This document shows, piece by piece, positions 25,216 through 33,603 of a DNA stretch of 64,000 nt. Position numbers and translations under genes: made by a program. Source of the stretch: Sabulitectum sp964386635 (GTDB lineage: Bacteria > Fermentibacterota > Fermentibacteria > Fermentibacterales > JCC-6); NCBI GenBank assembly GCA_964386635.1, contig CAYLRO010000003.1, forward strand, positions 42,963 through 106,962, in the 5' to 3' direction. The stretch's first letter is position 1. The number at the start of each line of letters is the position of its first letter. The notes beneath the pieces are model-generated. The model made no database searches, was not told the DNA's origin, and saw only the letters and a list, made by a program, of their open reading frames with translations.

Positions 25216-27243
25216 ATGAAAAAATTCCTTATAATCCTGCCGTTTGTTCTGCTTGCAGCCTGCGGTGGGGAGAACAACCCATCCACAGCCACCAGGGAAG
25301 CCGATGTGCCCTTTCTGGAGCCTGATCATGTGAGTTCTGAGAACGCGGAAAGGCTTATTCCCAGAGATGTTCTTTTCGGTAATCCGGAGAAGATGGGTCC
25401 ACAGCTCTCTCCAGACGGTTCTCTGATAGCTTTTATTGCACCGGCAGAGAATGTTCTTAATCTGTGGGTGATGAACCGTGATATGACAGAAGAAAGGCAA
25501 CTTACCTTCGATAGCAACAGAGGAGTCACAAACTACTTCTGGGCAGAGAATGGAGAGCACATCCTGTACATGCAGGATGAAGCCGGCGAGGAAAATACAC
25601 ACGTTTACAGGCTTGATGCAGCAACTGGTGATGTTGTTGATCTGACACCGTTTGAGGATGTAAAAGCTTATGTCAGCGCTACTGACAAAGATCAACCCAA
25701 CACTGTACTCATCGAAACAAACGAACAGAATGCAATGTTCTTCGATGTTTACAGCTGTGATCTTCAAACTGGCGAACTTACCATGATCGCTGACAATCCC
25801 GGCACGGATGAGTTCGGTAACATGGTTCTGGGATTCATGCCGGACGAAGACATGAACATCAGAATGTATTACACGATTAATCCTGAAACGGGATGGATAA
25901 CCATTTACCACCGCTGGGATGCAGATTCTCCCTGGGAGGAACTTCAGACATTCTCTTCCGATGAAGAATGGGGTCCTAGAAGATTTACAGATGATGGAAG
26001 AGGGTTGTACCTCACTTCCAATCTTCAGTCTGACCTTACCGGCTTCTACTACATGGACCTTGAAACACGTGAACAGGTTCATATCATCTCGGACAGTCTG
26101 GCGGATGTGGGAAGTGTGGCGTTTGATCCTCATACAGGTGATCCCAGGGCAGTAAGTTTCAACTACCTGCGGAGAAGAAGAGAGATACTTGATGATTCTA
26201 TCAGGGAAGATGTTGAATTCCTCGAAGAGTTTCATGAAGGGGACTTTGGCACAGCTTCCAGTGACAATGCCGACAGCACATGGGTCATTGTCTACTTCAC
26301 TGTAGACAATCCCGCAGTGTACTTCCTCTATGACAGAACAGACGGCTCAATGACTGAGATGTTCACAGCAATTCCTGCACTGGAGAACTACCAGCTTGCA
26401 GAAGTTCAGCCTGTGGAGATCATGTCCCGCGACGGAATGATTCTTCCCAGTTATCTCACAATGCCTGAAGCGGAATTCTACGGTGAAGGTCCTTATCCCA
26501 CAATTATGTATGTGCATGGAGGCCCCTGGGCCAGGGATTACTACGGTTACGAGCCTTTTGCTCAGCTCTTCGCCAACAGAGGTTTTGCTGTTCTTCAGGT
26601 TAATTTCAGGGGATCCACCGGTTTTGGAAAAGCATTTGTTACCGCTGCCAACAAGCAGTGGGGACAGAATATGCAGAACGATATCACCGACGGTGTGAAC
26701 TGGGCTGTAGAAAACGGTGTGGCAGATCCTGATAGAGTCGTTATCCTGGGAGGCTCCTACGGAGGTTATGCAACACTTGCAGGAGCTGCATTTACACCTG
26801 AGCTCTACTGTGCTGCAGTGGACTTTTTCGGCCCTTCCAACCTGATCACATTCATGGAAACAGTGCCGCCATACTGGCGTCCTCTAATGGCAATGATGAA
26901 CATTCGTGTGGGCAATCCGGAGGAAGAGGCTGATGCAGCAATGCTTGAGCAGTATTCACCTCTTAACTTCCCTGAAAACATCACAATGCCCATGTTTATT
27001 GTTCAGGGTGAAAACGACCCCAGAGTGGTAAAAGCCGAGAGTGATCAGATGGTTGAAGCTCTCAGGGGAATAGGCACGGAAGTTCTCTATGTGGTTTACG
27101 GCGACGAGGGTCACGGTTTTGCCCATGAGGAAAATCGTCTGGACTTTGCAGGCAGGGTTGAGGAATTCCTCTACCTTAATGTTCCCGGTGTTGAGTGCGA
27201 ACTGTTTGAATCCGTTGAGGGGTCTACAGTAAGAATAGAATAG
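25216..27243 (+). CDS. S9-family prolyl oligopeptidase-like lipoprotein
   Basis: A 675-residue secreted serine peptidase with a lipobox (LAAC, Cys16). Residues about 50-400 form a beta-propeller (repeats such as LSPDGSLIAFIAP and WVMNRDMTEERQLTFDSNRG), which gates the active site. The alpha/beta-hydrolase domain has GGPWARDYYGYEP, the nucleophile in GGSYGGYAT (Ser514), Asp601 in ENDPRV and His633 in DEGHGF, a complete triad. It likely cleaves short peptides in the periplasm, matching the dipeptidyl/acylaminoacyl peptidase branch. Own promoter and terminator. Confidence 0.9.
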   Translation: MKKFLIILPFVLLAACGGENNPSTATREADVPFLEPDHVSSENAERLIPRDVLFGNPEKMGPQLSPDGSLIAFIAPAENVLNLWVMNRDMTEERQLTFDSNRGVTNYFWAENGEHILYMQDEAGEENTHVYRLDAATGDVVDLTPFEDVKAYVSATDKDQPNTVLIETNEQNAMFFDVYSCDLQTGELTMIADNPGTDEFGNMVLGFMPDEDMNIRMYYTINPETGWITIYHRWDADSPWEELQTFSSDEEWGPRRFTDDGRGLYLTSNLQSDLTGFYYMDLETREQVHIISDSLADVGSVAFDPHTGDPRAVSFNYLRRRREILDDSIREDVEFLEEFHEGDFGTASSDNADSTWVIVYFTVDNPAVYFLYDRTDGSMTEMFTAIPALENYQLAEVQPVEIMSRDGMILPSYLTMPEAEFYGEGPYPTIMYVHGGPWARDYYGYEPFAQLFANRGFAVLQVNFRGSTGFGKAFVTAANKQWGQNMQNDITDGVNWAVENGVADPDRVVILGGSYGGYATLAGAAFTPELYCAAVDFFGPSNLITFMETVPPYWRPLMAMMNIRVGNPEEEADAAMLEQYSPLNFPENITMPMFIVQGENDPRVVKAESDQMVEALRGIGTEVLYVVYGDEGHGFAHEENRLDFAGRVEEFLYLNVPGVECELFESVEGSTVRIE

Positions 27244-27254
27244 AGCAGTTAATT

Positions 27255-27293
27255 GCAAAGGGGCCGGGCTCGATGCCCGGCCCCTTTGCTTTC
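27255..27293 (+). terminator. Strong hairpin terminator after the S9 peptidase
   Basis: A perfect 15-bp stem (27255-27269 with 27275-27289) and 5-base loop, followed by TTTC. The T-run is short. It sits between two convergent genes and may serve both strands. Confidence 0.75.
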
Positions 27294-27301
27294 AAACTTA
27301 T

Positions 27302-27886
27302 CTAGAACGTACTTTTTATGGATGCCCAGGTGCTTCTGGTGAGTGCGGCACCGTGGTCATAAAGCCCGAACATGCCATCGTAACTTACAGTGGACCAGAC
27401 ACCGGCGTTCAGCTGCATCATATTCGGCGGGAAAGCTGGATCAGATACAAGCCATCCTGCAGGCTGAGGTGGATTCTGAACGCTCATTGCCAGCCAGTAA
27501 TCACCAGCAGGCAAGGTGGGGAATGTTTCGGTCTGGTATGCAGCAGGCACCGTTTCTCCCCAGAAATGGGTACCCATAGCGCCACCGTTGTCCTCGTAAA
27601 TGTCAACAGCAATGTCGAAGGGGTGGCTGGCATCAGTAAAGATTGTCCAGAAAGTGATGCTTCTGACTTCAGCAGATGCAGATACTGTAAAGTTATCAGC
27701 ACCTCCATATGTGGGACTGTTTACATTGATGGCATTTGTTACATTGGCGAAAACACAGGGTTGCTGGTAGATAGCACCGTCAGCAGGGGGTTGAGGTTCG
27801 TAGATCTCACCGGTGCCGGTGTGTCCGAAGTTTGCACCGGCCAGAGCCAATGAAACCATCGCAAGGGCTGACAAGATAGTTCTCGT
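27302..27886 (-). CDS. Small secreted protein with TWASIKSTF C-terminal motif
   Basis: About 194 residues: a signal peptide (RTILSALAMVSLALAG) and a mature beta-rich domain with NFTVSASAEVRSITFW, IAVDIYEDNGG and LPAGDYWLAMSV, reminiscent of lectin-like or anchor-type secreted domains. It ends in STWASIKSTF. The secreted protein at 44708-45541 ends in DTWAGIKASF although the two proteins are otherwise unalike, so the tail may be a sorting or anchoring tag. No ATG, GTG or TTG precedes the signal peptide; ACG 27884-27886, with AAAGGTG 4 bases upstream, is where a start is expected. TTG 27872-27874 would shorten the signal. I do not recognise a named family. Confidence 0.68.
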   Translation of the reverse strand, partial: TRTILSALAMVSLALAGANFGHTGTGEIYEPQPPADGAIYQQPCVFANVTNAINVNSPTYGGADNFTVSASAEVRSITFWTIFTDASHPFDIAVDIYEDNGGAMGTHFWGETVPAAYQTETFPTLPAGDYWLAMSVQNPPQPAGWLVSDPAFPPNMMQLNAGVWSTVSYDGMFGLYDHGAALTRSTWASIKSTF

Positions 27887-27966
27887 ATTTCACCTTTAAT
27901 AATTTGAGGTGCTTATTGATAATCTCCAAGATATTTGCCCATCTCAATGAGTACAGGGCATGAAGG

Positions 27967-29472
27967 TTATCCCAGCTTGAAGAAAGCCTTTACTCTGGCC
28001 AGCAGATCATCTTTCTGCTTGTCTCTGGTTTTCAGTTCTATTCGTTTTTTCTGTTTTGAGGCAGTTACTCTGGTCAGTTCCATTTCCTGCTGTCGTTTTT
28101 TCAGCATTTCAGTCAGAGGTTCCACAAGGGCCGGATTGTTTTCAAGAACAATCTGAAGTCCTTCCTTTTTCACCACAACCACCTGGGTTTCCTCAAGTGC
28201 GGAAACCGTGGCTGATCTGGGCTCACCAGTGAGAAGACTCATCTCTCCAAAGAACCTGCCGGGGCCAAGGGTTGCCAGGGGAACCGGATCGTTCTTGCCT
28301 GTTCTCAGAGTGACTTCAACAGAACCGGTTCTTATTATGTACAGGCTGTCTGCAATATCACCCTGCCGGACCATGGACTCGCCTCTTGTGTACCTGAGTA
28401 TGGATGACCTTTCAGCAAGAAGATTTATGTCGTTGTCGCCAAGTGGTTTGAAAAGGTCTACTCGTTTAAGTTCCCGGAGGATATCGTCGCGAAGCTCGGC
28501 ACGGAGCCTGTCTTCGTGATCAGGGGTAACAGTATGGAGATATACATCTCTGATAGGGAAGGGAATTCCCATGCCTGCACGCTGGAGACAGTACCAGATT
28601 CTGGACCTTACAGCGTCGCAGATGTGGGGTTCTCGGGAGAAATCCGTTATCCAGAATCTGACATCATAGCTTATGGAGCTGCTGCTGAAGTCCAGAAGGA
28701 AAACTGAGGGAGACGGTTTTGCGCTGATCCCGCTGGTATCGGAAACAGAACTCAGTAGAACCTGCTTCACTCTTTCAGGAGGGTGTGCATAAGCTACACC
28801 AACGGTAATGTGAGCAAGATGAAGCTTGGTGGGCTGGCTGTAATTTGTGACAACAGTTTTTGATACTGTGGCGTTAGGTATTGACAGAAGATCATTGTCA
28901 CGTGTTCTTACAGTAAGAACGCGCCAGTTCATCTCTTCAATTGCACCCTCTATCCCGTTTATTTCAACCCAGTCCTCCATCTCGTAGGGTCTTTCCAGCT
29001 GAAGAGCAAGCCCTGCAAATACATTGCCAAGTATATCCTGCAGGGAGAGACCTATTACAGCAGAGAGAACTGTTGATGTTACCAGGAAGGCTGTAAGCTG
29101 CACATCGAACAGCGTGTTGAGAAGAACAACTGCAAGGGTGGCCATGATGATGAAGTTGAGAACATCAATAACAAGCCTGGGGATGGGAAGCTCCATCTGT
29201 TTCCTGGCAAGATGTTCCCAGAGCAGAAGAGTGAGGAACTGAAGCACCGTGTTGGCTGCCATCATTATAGCAAGGGCAAGAAGCACCTTCACAGCTATCA
29301 GGTCAGGGGCTACTCCCACCATTATCAGAGCAAGGTAGACTCCCATGGAAGAACCTGTGGCAATAACCCAGATCTTCAGCCTGCTTTGACCGTCATGCTT
29401 TTTAAGAACCCAGAGCATCAGTCCAACTGTAAGCCCAAGGAAAACAGCCTCAAAGAAGTGTGTCCAGTTCAA
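27967..29472 (-). CDS. MscS-family mechanosensitive channel with cyclic-nucleotide-binding domain
   Basis: A 501-residue membrane protein starting at TTG. About four or five helices occupy residues 1-150, ending in the pore helix VTSTVLSAVIGLSLQDILGN. The MscS beta domain follows with LERPYEMEDWVEINGIEGAI and WRVLTVRTRDNDLLSIPNATVS. Residues about 335-460 are a cNMP-binding domain with GDIADSLYIIRTGSVEV, a phosphate-cassette-like FGEMSLLTGEPRSATV, and a Lys-rich tail. Such MscS-CNB fusions are known; gating by cyclic nucleotide in this protein is inferred from the cassette residues Gly-Glu and Arg-Ser-Ala. Confidence 0.9.
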   Translation of the reverse strand: MNWTHFFEAVFLGLTVGLMLWVLKKHDGQSRLKIWVIATGSSMGVYLALIMVGVAPDLIAVKVLLALAIMMAANTVLQFLTLLLWEHLARKQMELPIPRLVIDVLNFIIMATLAVVLLNTLFDVQLTAFLVTSTVLSAVIGLSLQDILGNVFAGLALQLERPYEMEDWVEINGIEGAIEEMNWRVLTVRTRDNDLLSIPNATVSKTVVTNYSQPTKLHLAHITVGVAYAHPPERVKQVLLSSVSDTSGISAKPSPSVFLLDFSSSSISYDVRFWITDFSREPHICDAVRSRIWYCLQRAGMGIPFPIRDVYLHTVTPDHEDRLRAELRDDILRELKRVDLFKPLGDNDINLLAERSSILRYTRGESMVRQGDIADSLYIIRTGSVEVTLRTGKNDPVPLATLGPGRFFGEMSLLTGEPRSATVSALEETQVVVVKKEGLQIVLENNPALVEPLTEMLKKRQQEMELTRVTASKQKKRIELKTRDKQKDDLLARVKAFFKLG

Positions 29473-29512
29473 TACCTAACCCTCCCTTCAGGACAATTAT
29501 AACAATAAGCAT

Positions 29513-31993
29513 CTATCTGAGCAGGGTAAACATGAGAGGTTCACCGGTTGAGCTTGAAACAACGGAATAAACTCCGCTGGGAAGACTGCTGCAGTTAATC
29601 AGGCATGTTTCTTCAGGTTGAATTGAAGTGTTTCTCTCAAGGACTGTTCTTCCGCTGATGTCATACACGGTTATTCTGCCGGAAAAAGCTGTACTTCCCT
29701 GAAGAACTGACAGGCTTAATGTGTTCTGAACCGGATTGGAGAGTATCTGCAGTCCTGCATTATTTGCGCTGTTCTCTCCCTGAATGCCCTCCGGGGTTTC
29801 ACAGTAGATGTTCCAGTCAGTTCCCCCGGTTCCTGCCCAGTAGACTCTTCCACCTGATGACACCGGGTTCCATACAGGCCCTGTGGAACTGACAGACTGG
29901 AATGGTTCAGACCAGCTGTTTCCAGTAAGTACAGATGCCCAGCCGGTGGCACTGGTTCTTCCCAGCTGCCAGTAAACCATGGTTTCCCCGGTTGAACCCG
30001 GGCAGATAACCGGGCTGACAATGTGAGATGCTGAATTCTCCAGAACATTCTGTTCAGGCAGCCACTGTGAGCCATCCCATATTCTGGCCGTCACTGATGA
30101 GGTTATTCCATCAGACTGCCAGACAGCTGTGAGATTTCCGTTTACAAGTGCTATATGAGGAGAGTGGCAGAACATGCCGGAAGAAATTTCAACCGGTGCG
30201 GAAAAACCGTTCTCGTCTCCTGCTGACCACATGATCGAGCTGCCTGTGGAGGAGTTTTTTACCCACACAGCATGGAGATCACCCTGAGGGCCTCCGGAAA
30301 CAGCGGGAGCGGTGGCCCATGTACCATTTTCACTCACCTGTACGGAAAAGGAAGCGCCCTCAAGGGTTTTCAGCATTATCCTTCCCCCTGTGCTTTCCCA
30401 GTCCTGCCAGGCAAGCCACATCCTGTCAGTGCAGGCAAGATCCGGAGATACCTGATATCCTTCCTGAGGTGCTGCAGTTGTCACATTTGCAAAAGGTATT
30501 CCGTGGGCTGTTTTTATCCTGTAAGAGTATGTGGCGTATTCGAAATCACTCCATGCAAGCCACGGCTCTCCGGAGTTGTCGAAACACACTGAAACACTGC
30601 TGTCCCAGTACTCGTCTGCATCAACTATGTAAACCTGGCTCCAGCTGTCTCCGTTCTCATCATGGAATCTGGCTGCCACATCAAGTCTGCCGTTCTCTCC
30701 TGTAAGCCACGCTACGGCTGTAACTCCGTTATAGCTGTCTGCGTCTGGGAAACAGTCCGAGTGTGAACTTGTTGAAACTGCGAATCCATCAGTATTCTCT
30801 GAAATCCGGTGAACTCCTGAGCTTGTGGCCATGGCGGACATGGGTTTAAGAGTAGGGTCACCCAGAAGGGCATTTCCGTAAAACCATGCTTTTTCATCTG
30901 CACTGAAACCACCGGAAGCTTCATACTCCCACCAGTCTCTGAAGGCTTCTCCGAAGCAGGAGCCGGAACCTATCGGATTGTAGAACTGTTCGAAATCAAG
31001 CATTGAACCTGTTTTTGCAGCACCTGATATGAGAAGACCGGTATCCGTACCGAAAAGATACCAGTTGCCCAGGCACCCGGATTCCACCCATCTTGCATTG
31101 GAGCAGGAGAAAAGCTGGAGAAAGGCTGTGTTAGGGTTTACCTGAGCTATCTCAGGAGCCATTACTGTGCCAGCCATACCGGAAGGAGTTTTGAATGTGT
31201 GTCCCCATGGGCAGGAGTGCGCCATAAGGTGAACGAACTCGTAGCCCTCTCCCAGTCTTGTGAGATAGTTGGCTGCAGTTGTTTCAACCGGTGAATTTAC
31301 CACAGTGACATTGGAGGATCCGTAGATGCTGTTCAACCCGCAGTCGGTGTAACCGCTCCAGTCATCATCTATGAATGCAAGTGCTCTTGCAGGAGGAGCC
31401 ATTGAGCCTGTTCTGTAAAGGTGATTCTTTTCAAGATATTGCGACAGCATTAGAATTTCGGAGCCGAACTCTGCTGCGTGTGCATCGATCCTGCCAATCC
31501 ATATCTCAGGTGCAACATCTCCGGTATGGGAATCGAAGAGACCGTCTGCGTCTGCGTCTCCCCATACACCGTCGAGATCCATCAGGTAGAGTTCGCATGG
31601 GAATTCCTCAACAGCCCAGTAGTCTTCCTCATACCAGGCGCAGGGTAGAAACCCGATAAGTATTGCACCATCAAGGTCAGGTTCCGACTGCAGCAGTGTT
31701 CGAATAGACGAGGCTGTTCCTCCGGACATGACCTGAATGGAAGTGTTCCAGCCTTCGGCCTGCAGATCTGAGCTGAGCTGTGAGATCTGGGATGACAGCT
31801 GGTCGTTAACGCCCTCTGCAACCAGTATCAGCACAGTGTTTCCGTCAGAACAGAATGAAGTTCTGCGGGAAATTTCTTCAAAAGAGGCGCTGTGGCTCTC
31901 AAGAGGTGAAATCTCAACACTCTGCCTGCTGAGATTTTCAATACCTCCAGGTACCAGTGCGCTGATAAGCGAGAGAATAACAGGAAGAATCAT
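29513..31993 (-). CDS. Gingipain-like C25 cysteine protease with T9SS sorting domain
   Basis: An 826-residue secreted protein with an N-terminal signal peptide. The C25 catalytic domain (about 50-390) contains FVHLMAHSCPWGH, giving His259, and LQLFSCSNARW, giving Cys297, the gingipain-type His-Cys dyad; GDPTLKP closes the domain. A middle region of about 330 residues has repeated WxxxxG and LAW strands like a beta-propeller. The last 80 residues (LQILSNPVQNTLSLSV, VYDISGRTVLERN, LPSGVYSVV) form a T9SS type A C-terminal domain. It is probably secreted and surface-attached. There is no long propeptide of the RgpB type. Confidence 0.88.
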   Translation of the reverse strand: MILPVILSLISALVPGGIENLSRQSVEISPLESHSASFEEISRRTSFCSDGNTVLILVAEGVNDQLSSQISQLSSDLQAEGWNTSIQVMSGGTASSIRTLLQSEPDLDGAILIGFLPCAWYEEDYWAVEEFPCELYLMDLDGVWGDADADGLFDSHTGDVAPEIWIGRIDAHAAEFGSEILMLSQYLEKNHLYRTGSMAPPARALAFIDDDWSGYTDCGLNSIYGSSNVTVVNSPVETTAANYLTRLGEGYEFVHLMAHSCPWGHTFKTPSGMAGTVMAPEIAQVNPNTAFLQLFSCSNARWVESGCLGNWYLFGTDTGLLISGAAKTGSMLDFEQFYNPIGSGSCFGEAFRDWWEYEASGGFSADEKAWFYGNALLGDPTLKPMSAMATSSGVHRISENTDGFAVSTSSHSDCFPDADSYNGVTAVAWLTGENGRLDVAARFHDENGDSWSQVYIVDADEYWDSSVSVCFDNSGEPWLAWSDFEYATYSYRIKTAHGIPFANVTTAAPQEGYQVSPDLACTDRMWLAWQDWESTGGRIMLKTLEGASFSVQVSENGTWATAPAVSGGPQGDLHAVWVKNSSTGSSIMWSAGDENGFSAPVEISSGMFCHSPHIALVNGNLTAVWQSDGITSSVTARIWDGSQWLPEQNVLENSASHIVSPVICPGSTGETMVYWQLGRTSATGWASVLTGNSWSEPFQSVSSTGPVWNPVSSGGRVYWAGTGGTDWNIYCETPEGIQGENSANNAGLQILSNPVQNTLSLSVLQGSTAFSGRITVYDISGRTVLERNTSIQPEETCLINCSSLPSGVYSVVSSSTGEPLMFTLLR

Positions 31994-32057
31994 ACGGATA
32001 ACCTCCAGGGTACTGTTTCAGGCGCGGGATGTCTCAATATACCAAACGCCGGTTAAA

Positions 32058-33572
32058 TCAGTTACCGGAAATAACCACCGCTGAAACAGAAATACCCCCT
32101 TGTGTGAATACCGTGTCGCTGTTGAATGGCTGCCAGCCTTCCACTATGATGCAGTCCACTTCGAATGCCTCTGCCATTCTCTCCGCCTCGGGAGATGGCC
32201 AGCTGTTCAGTATCATCGCAGTGTGAGAGTAATCCCGGGGAAGAATCAGGCTGTAACCGTTAACAGATGGAGTGAAATGCTGCACCGAGCCTGTCAGTCT
32301 CAGCGCTTCTGTTTCCCATGAGGTGTTGTCTGTTGCAAGAGGCAGGTAGATGACCTTCTCGAATTCCATTTCTGCCAGCCAGTCATGTACCGGCTGACTG
32401 TCAACAGGTATTGTTTCATAAGGTTTGTGGTAAACTCCTGCTGCAGCTGCCAGAACACCCAGAATAACAAGAAGAGTGTTCTTCGACAGTATTTTTCCAG
32501 CCAGGATTCCCATGGGGAACAGGGCGAATATGGCAGCCCCCAGCGGTGATGTTACAGCAGAAGCCCCTGGCAGCCCGGTGAACAAGGTGAATGGGCCGGG
32601 GCAGATCTCGTTTCCAAAAAGAACAAGTGAGGGTCCCGGACTGAGAACGGCAAAAACCAGAGAACAGAGAAGCAGATACCTGTCCATCCGGTTCACCCTG
32701 CCTCTGAACATGAACCAGATCAGACCTGCCGCAGTTGCAAGCCCCGGCCAGAATGCAGCTTCAGATGAAACATGAACTGATCTCATCCAGCCCAGGAGGA
32801 CACTGGTTTTCCAGGGGGCCAGGAATGCTGCAATATCAATTGTTGCAGGGGCATCTGCCAACGGAGAAACCGCTCTTCTCAAGTGGTCGAGAATGAAAGG
32901 TATGCCCAGAGCATTGCCGGCGACCCAGAATCCCAGGAATCCGGGGACTCTTCTCCGGGTTTCCTTCTGGAGAATAAAGGGCAGCAGAAGAAACAGAGCG
33001 ATGTTCAAAAAGAACCAGTGATTTGCTGAAGCCGGAGCCTGAGCAAAAATACAGAGAAGAATCGGCCATCCGGATGACTTTTCCCTTACAAAACGCAGAG
33101 AGAAATAGATGGCCAGAATGGAAAGACCCACAGAGAACAGCTGCAGATGGCTGATCTGTGACTGGAACCAGGGAAGAAGCACCACTGAAATTCCCGCATA
33201 AAGTGCTGCTGTGGCTGATCCGTCCGTTTCAATTGTCAGCAGAGCTACTGAGTAGCCTGCAATGGATAGAAAAAGTACCAGAAGCAGGTTGTGAATAAGG
33301 AACTGATTCAGGCTGAATACCTTCAGCAGAGCTGCAGGAACGCTTTGTGTCAGAAGCCTGTCATTCAGGCTGCCAGCATGGGAGAAACCTGAGAATATTG
33401 GCAGATGAAGAGGGTTTTCTCCTGCAGAAACAGCATGAATGTTCCACTGGATAAGCCAGCTGTTGAAAAGGGTGTCCGAATGATCGTATGGCTGGGAACT
33501 TGTGCCCAGTGGCCAGAGAGCAAAGATGGAGAAAGCAATGAAAAGAGGAATCGCAAAAGCTGCATTTCGCAC
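32058..33572 (-). CDS. Polytopic membrane protein, GT-C glycosyltransferase-like
   Basis: A 504-residue protein with about 11 hydrophobic segments. The first periplasmic loop has QPYDHSDTLFNSWLIQW, an acidic pair typical of GT-C-type membrane glycosyltransferases, followed by SGFSHAGSLNDR. The C-terminal part after the last helix is a soluble domain of about 100 residues. I prefer GTG 33570-33572, since AGGAGG lies 12 bases upstream; a TTG at 33597-33599 has no ribosome site. It follows proS by about 30 bases on the same strand. Substrate unknown. Confidence 0.65.
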   Translation of the reverse strand: MRNAAFAIPLFIAFSIFALWPLGTSSQPYDHSDTLFNSWLIQWNIHAVSAGENPLHLPIFSGFSHAGSLNDRLLTQSVPAALLKVFSLNQFLIHNLLLVLFLSIAGYSVALLTIETDGSATAALYAGISVVLLPWFQSQISHLQLFSVGLSILAIYFSLRFVREKSSGWPILLCIFAQAPASANHWFFLNIALFLLLPFILQKETRRRVPGFLGFWVAGNALGIPFILDHLRRAVSPLADAPATIDIAAFLAPWKTSVLLGWMRSVHVSSEAAFWPGLATAAGLIWFMFRGRVNRMDRYLLLCSLVFAVLSPGPSLVLFGNEICPGPFTLFTGLPGASAVTSPLGAAIFALFPMGILAGKILSKNTLLVILGVLAAAAGVYHKPYETIPVDSQPVHDWLAEMEFEKVIYLPLATDNTSWETEALRLTGSVQHFTPSVNGYSLILPRDYSHTAMILNSWPSPEAERMAEAFEVDCIIVEGWQPFNSDTVFTQGGISVSAVVISGN

Positions 33573-33603
33573 ACCTTTGCGATTCCTCCTGCTGTTCAAT
33601 TTA

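Noticed and set aside
25015..26235. A 406-codon open frame on the minus strand
   Set aside because: It lies antisense to the S9 peptidase, whose triad and propeller are clear. Its translation is Cys/His-rich and low in family-like patterns, typical of a shadow frame.
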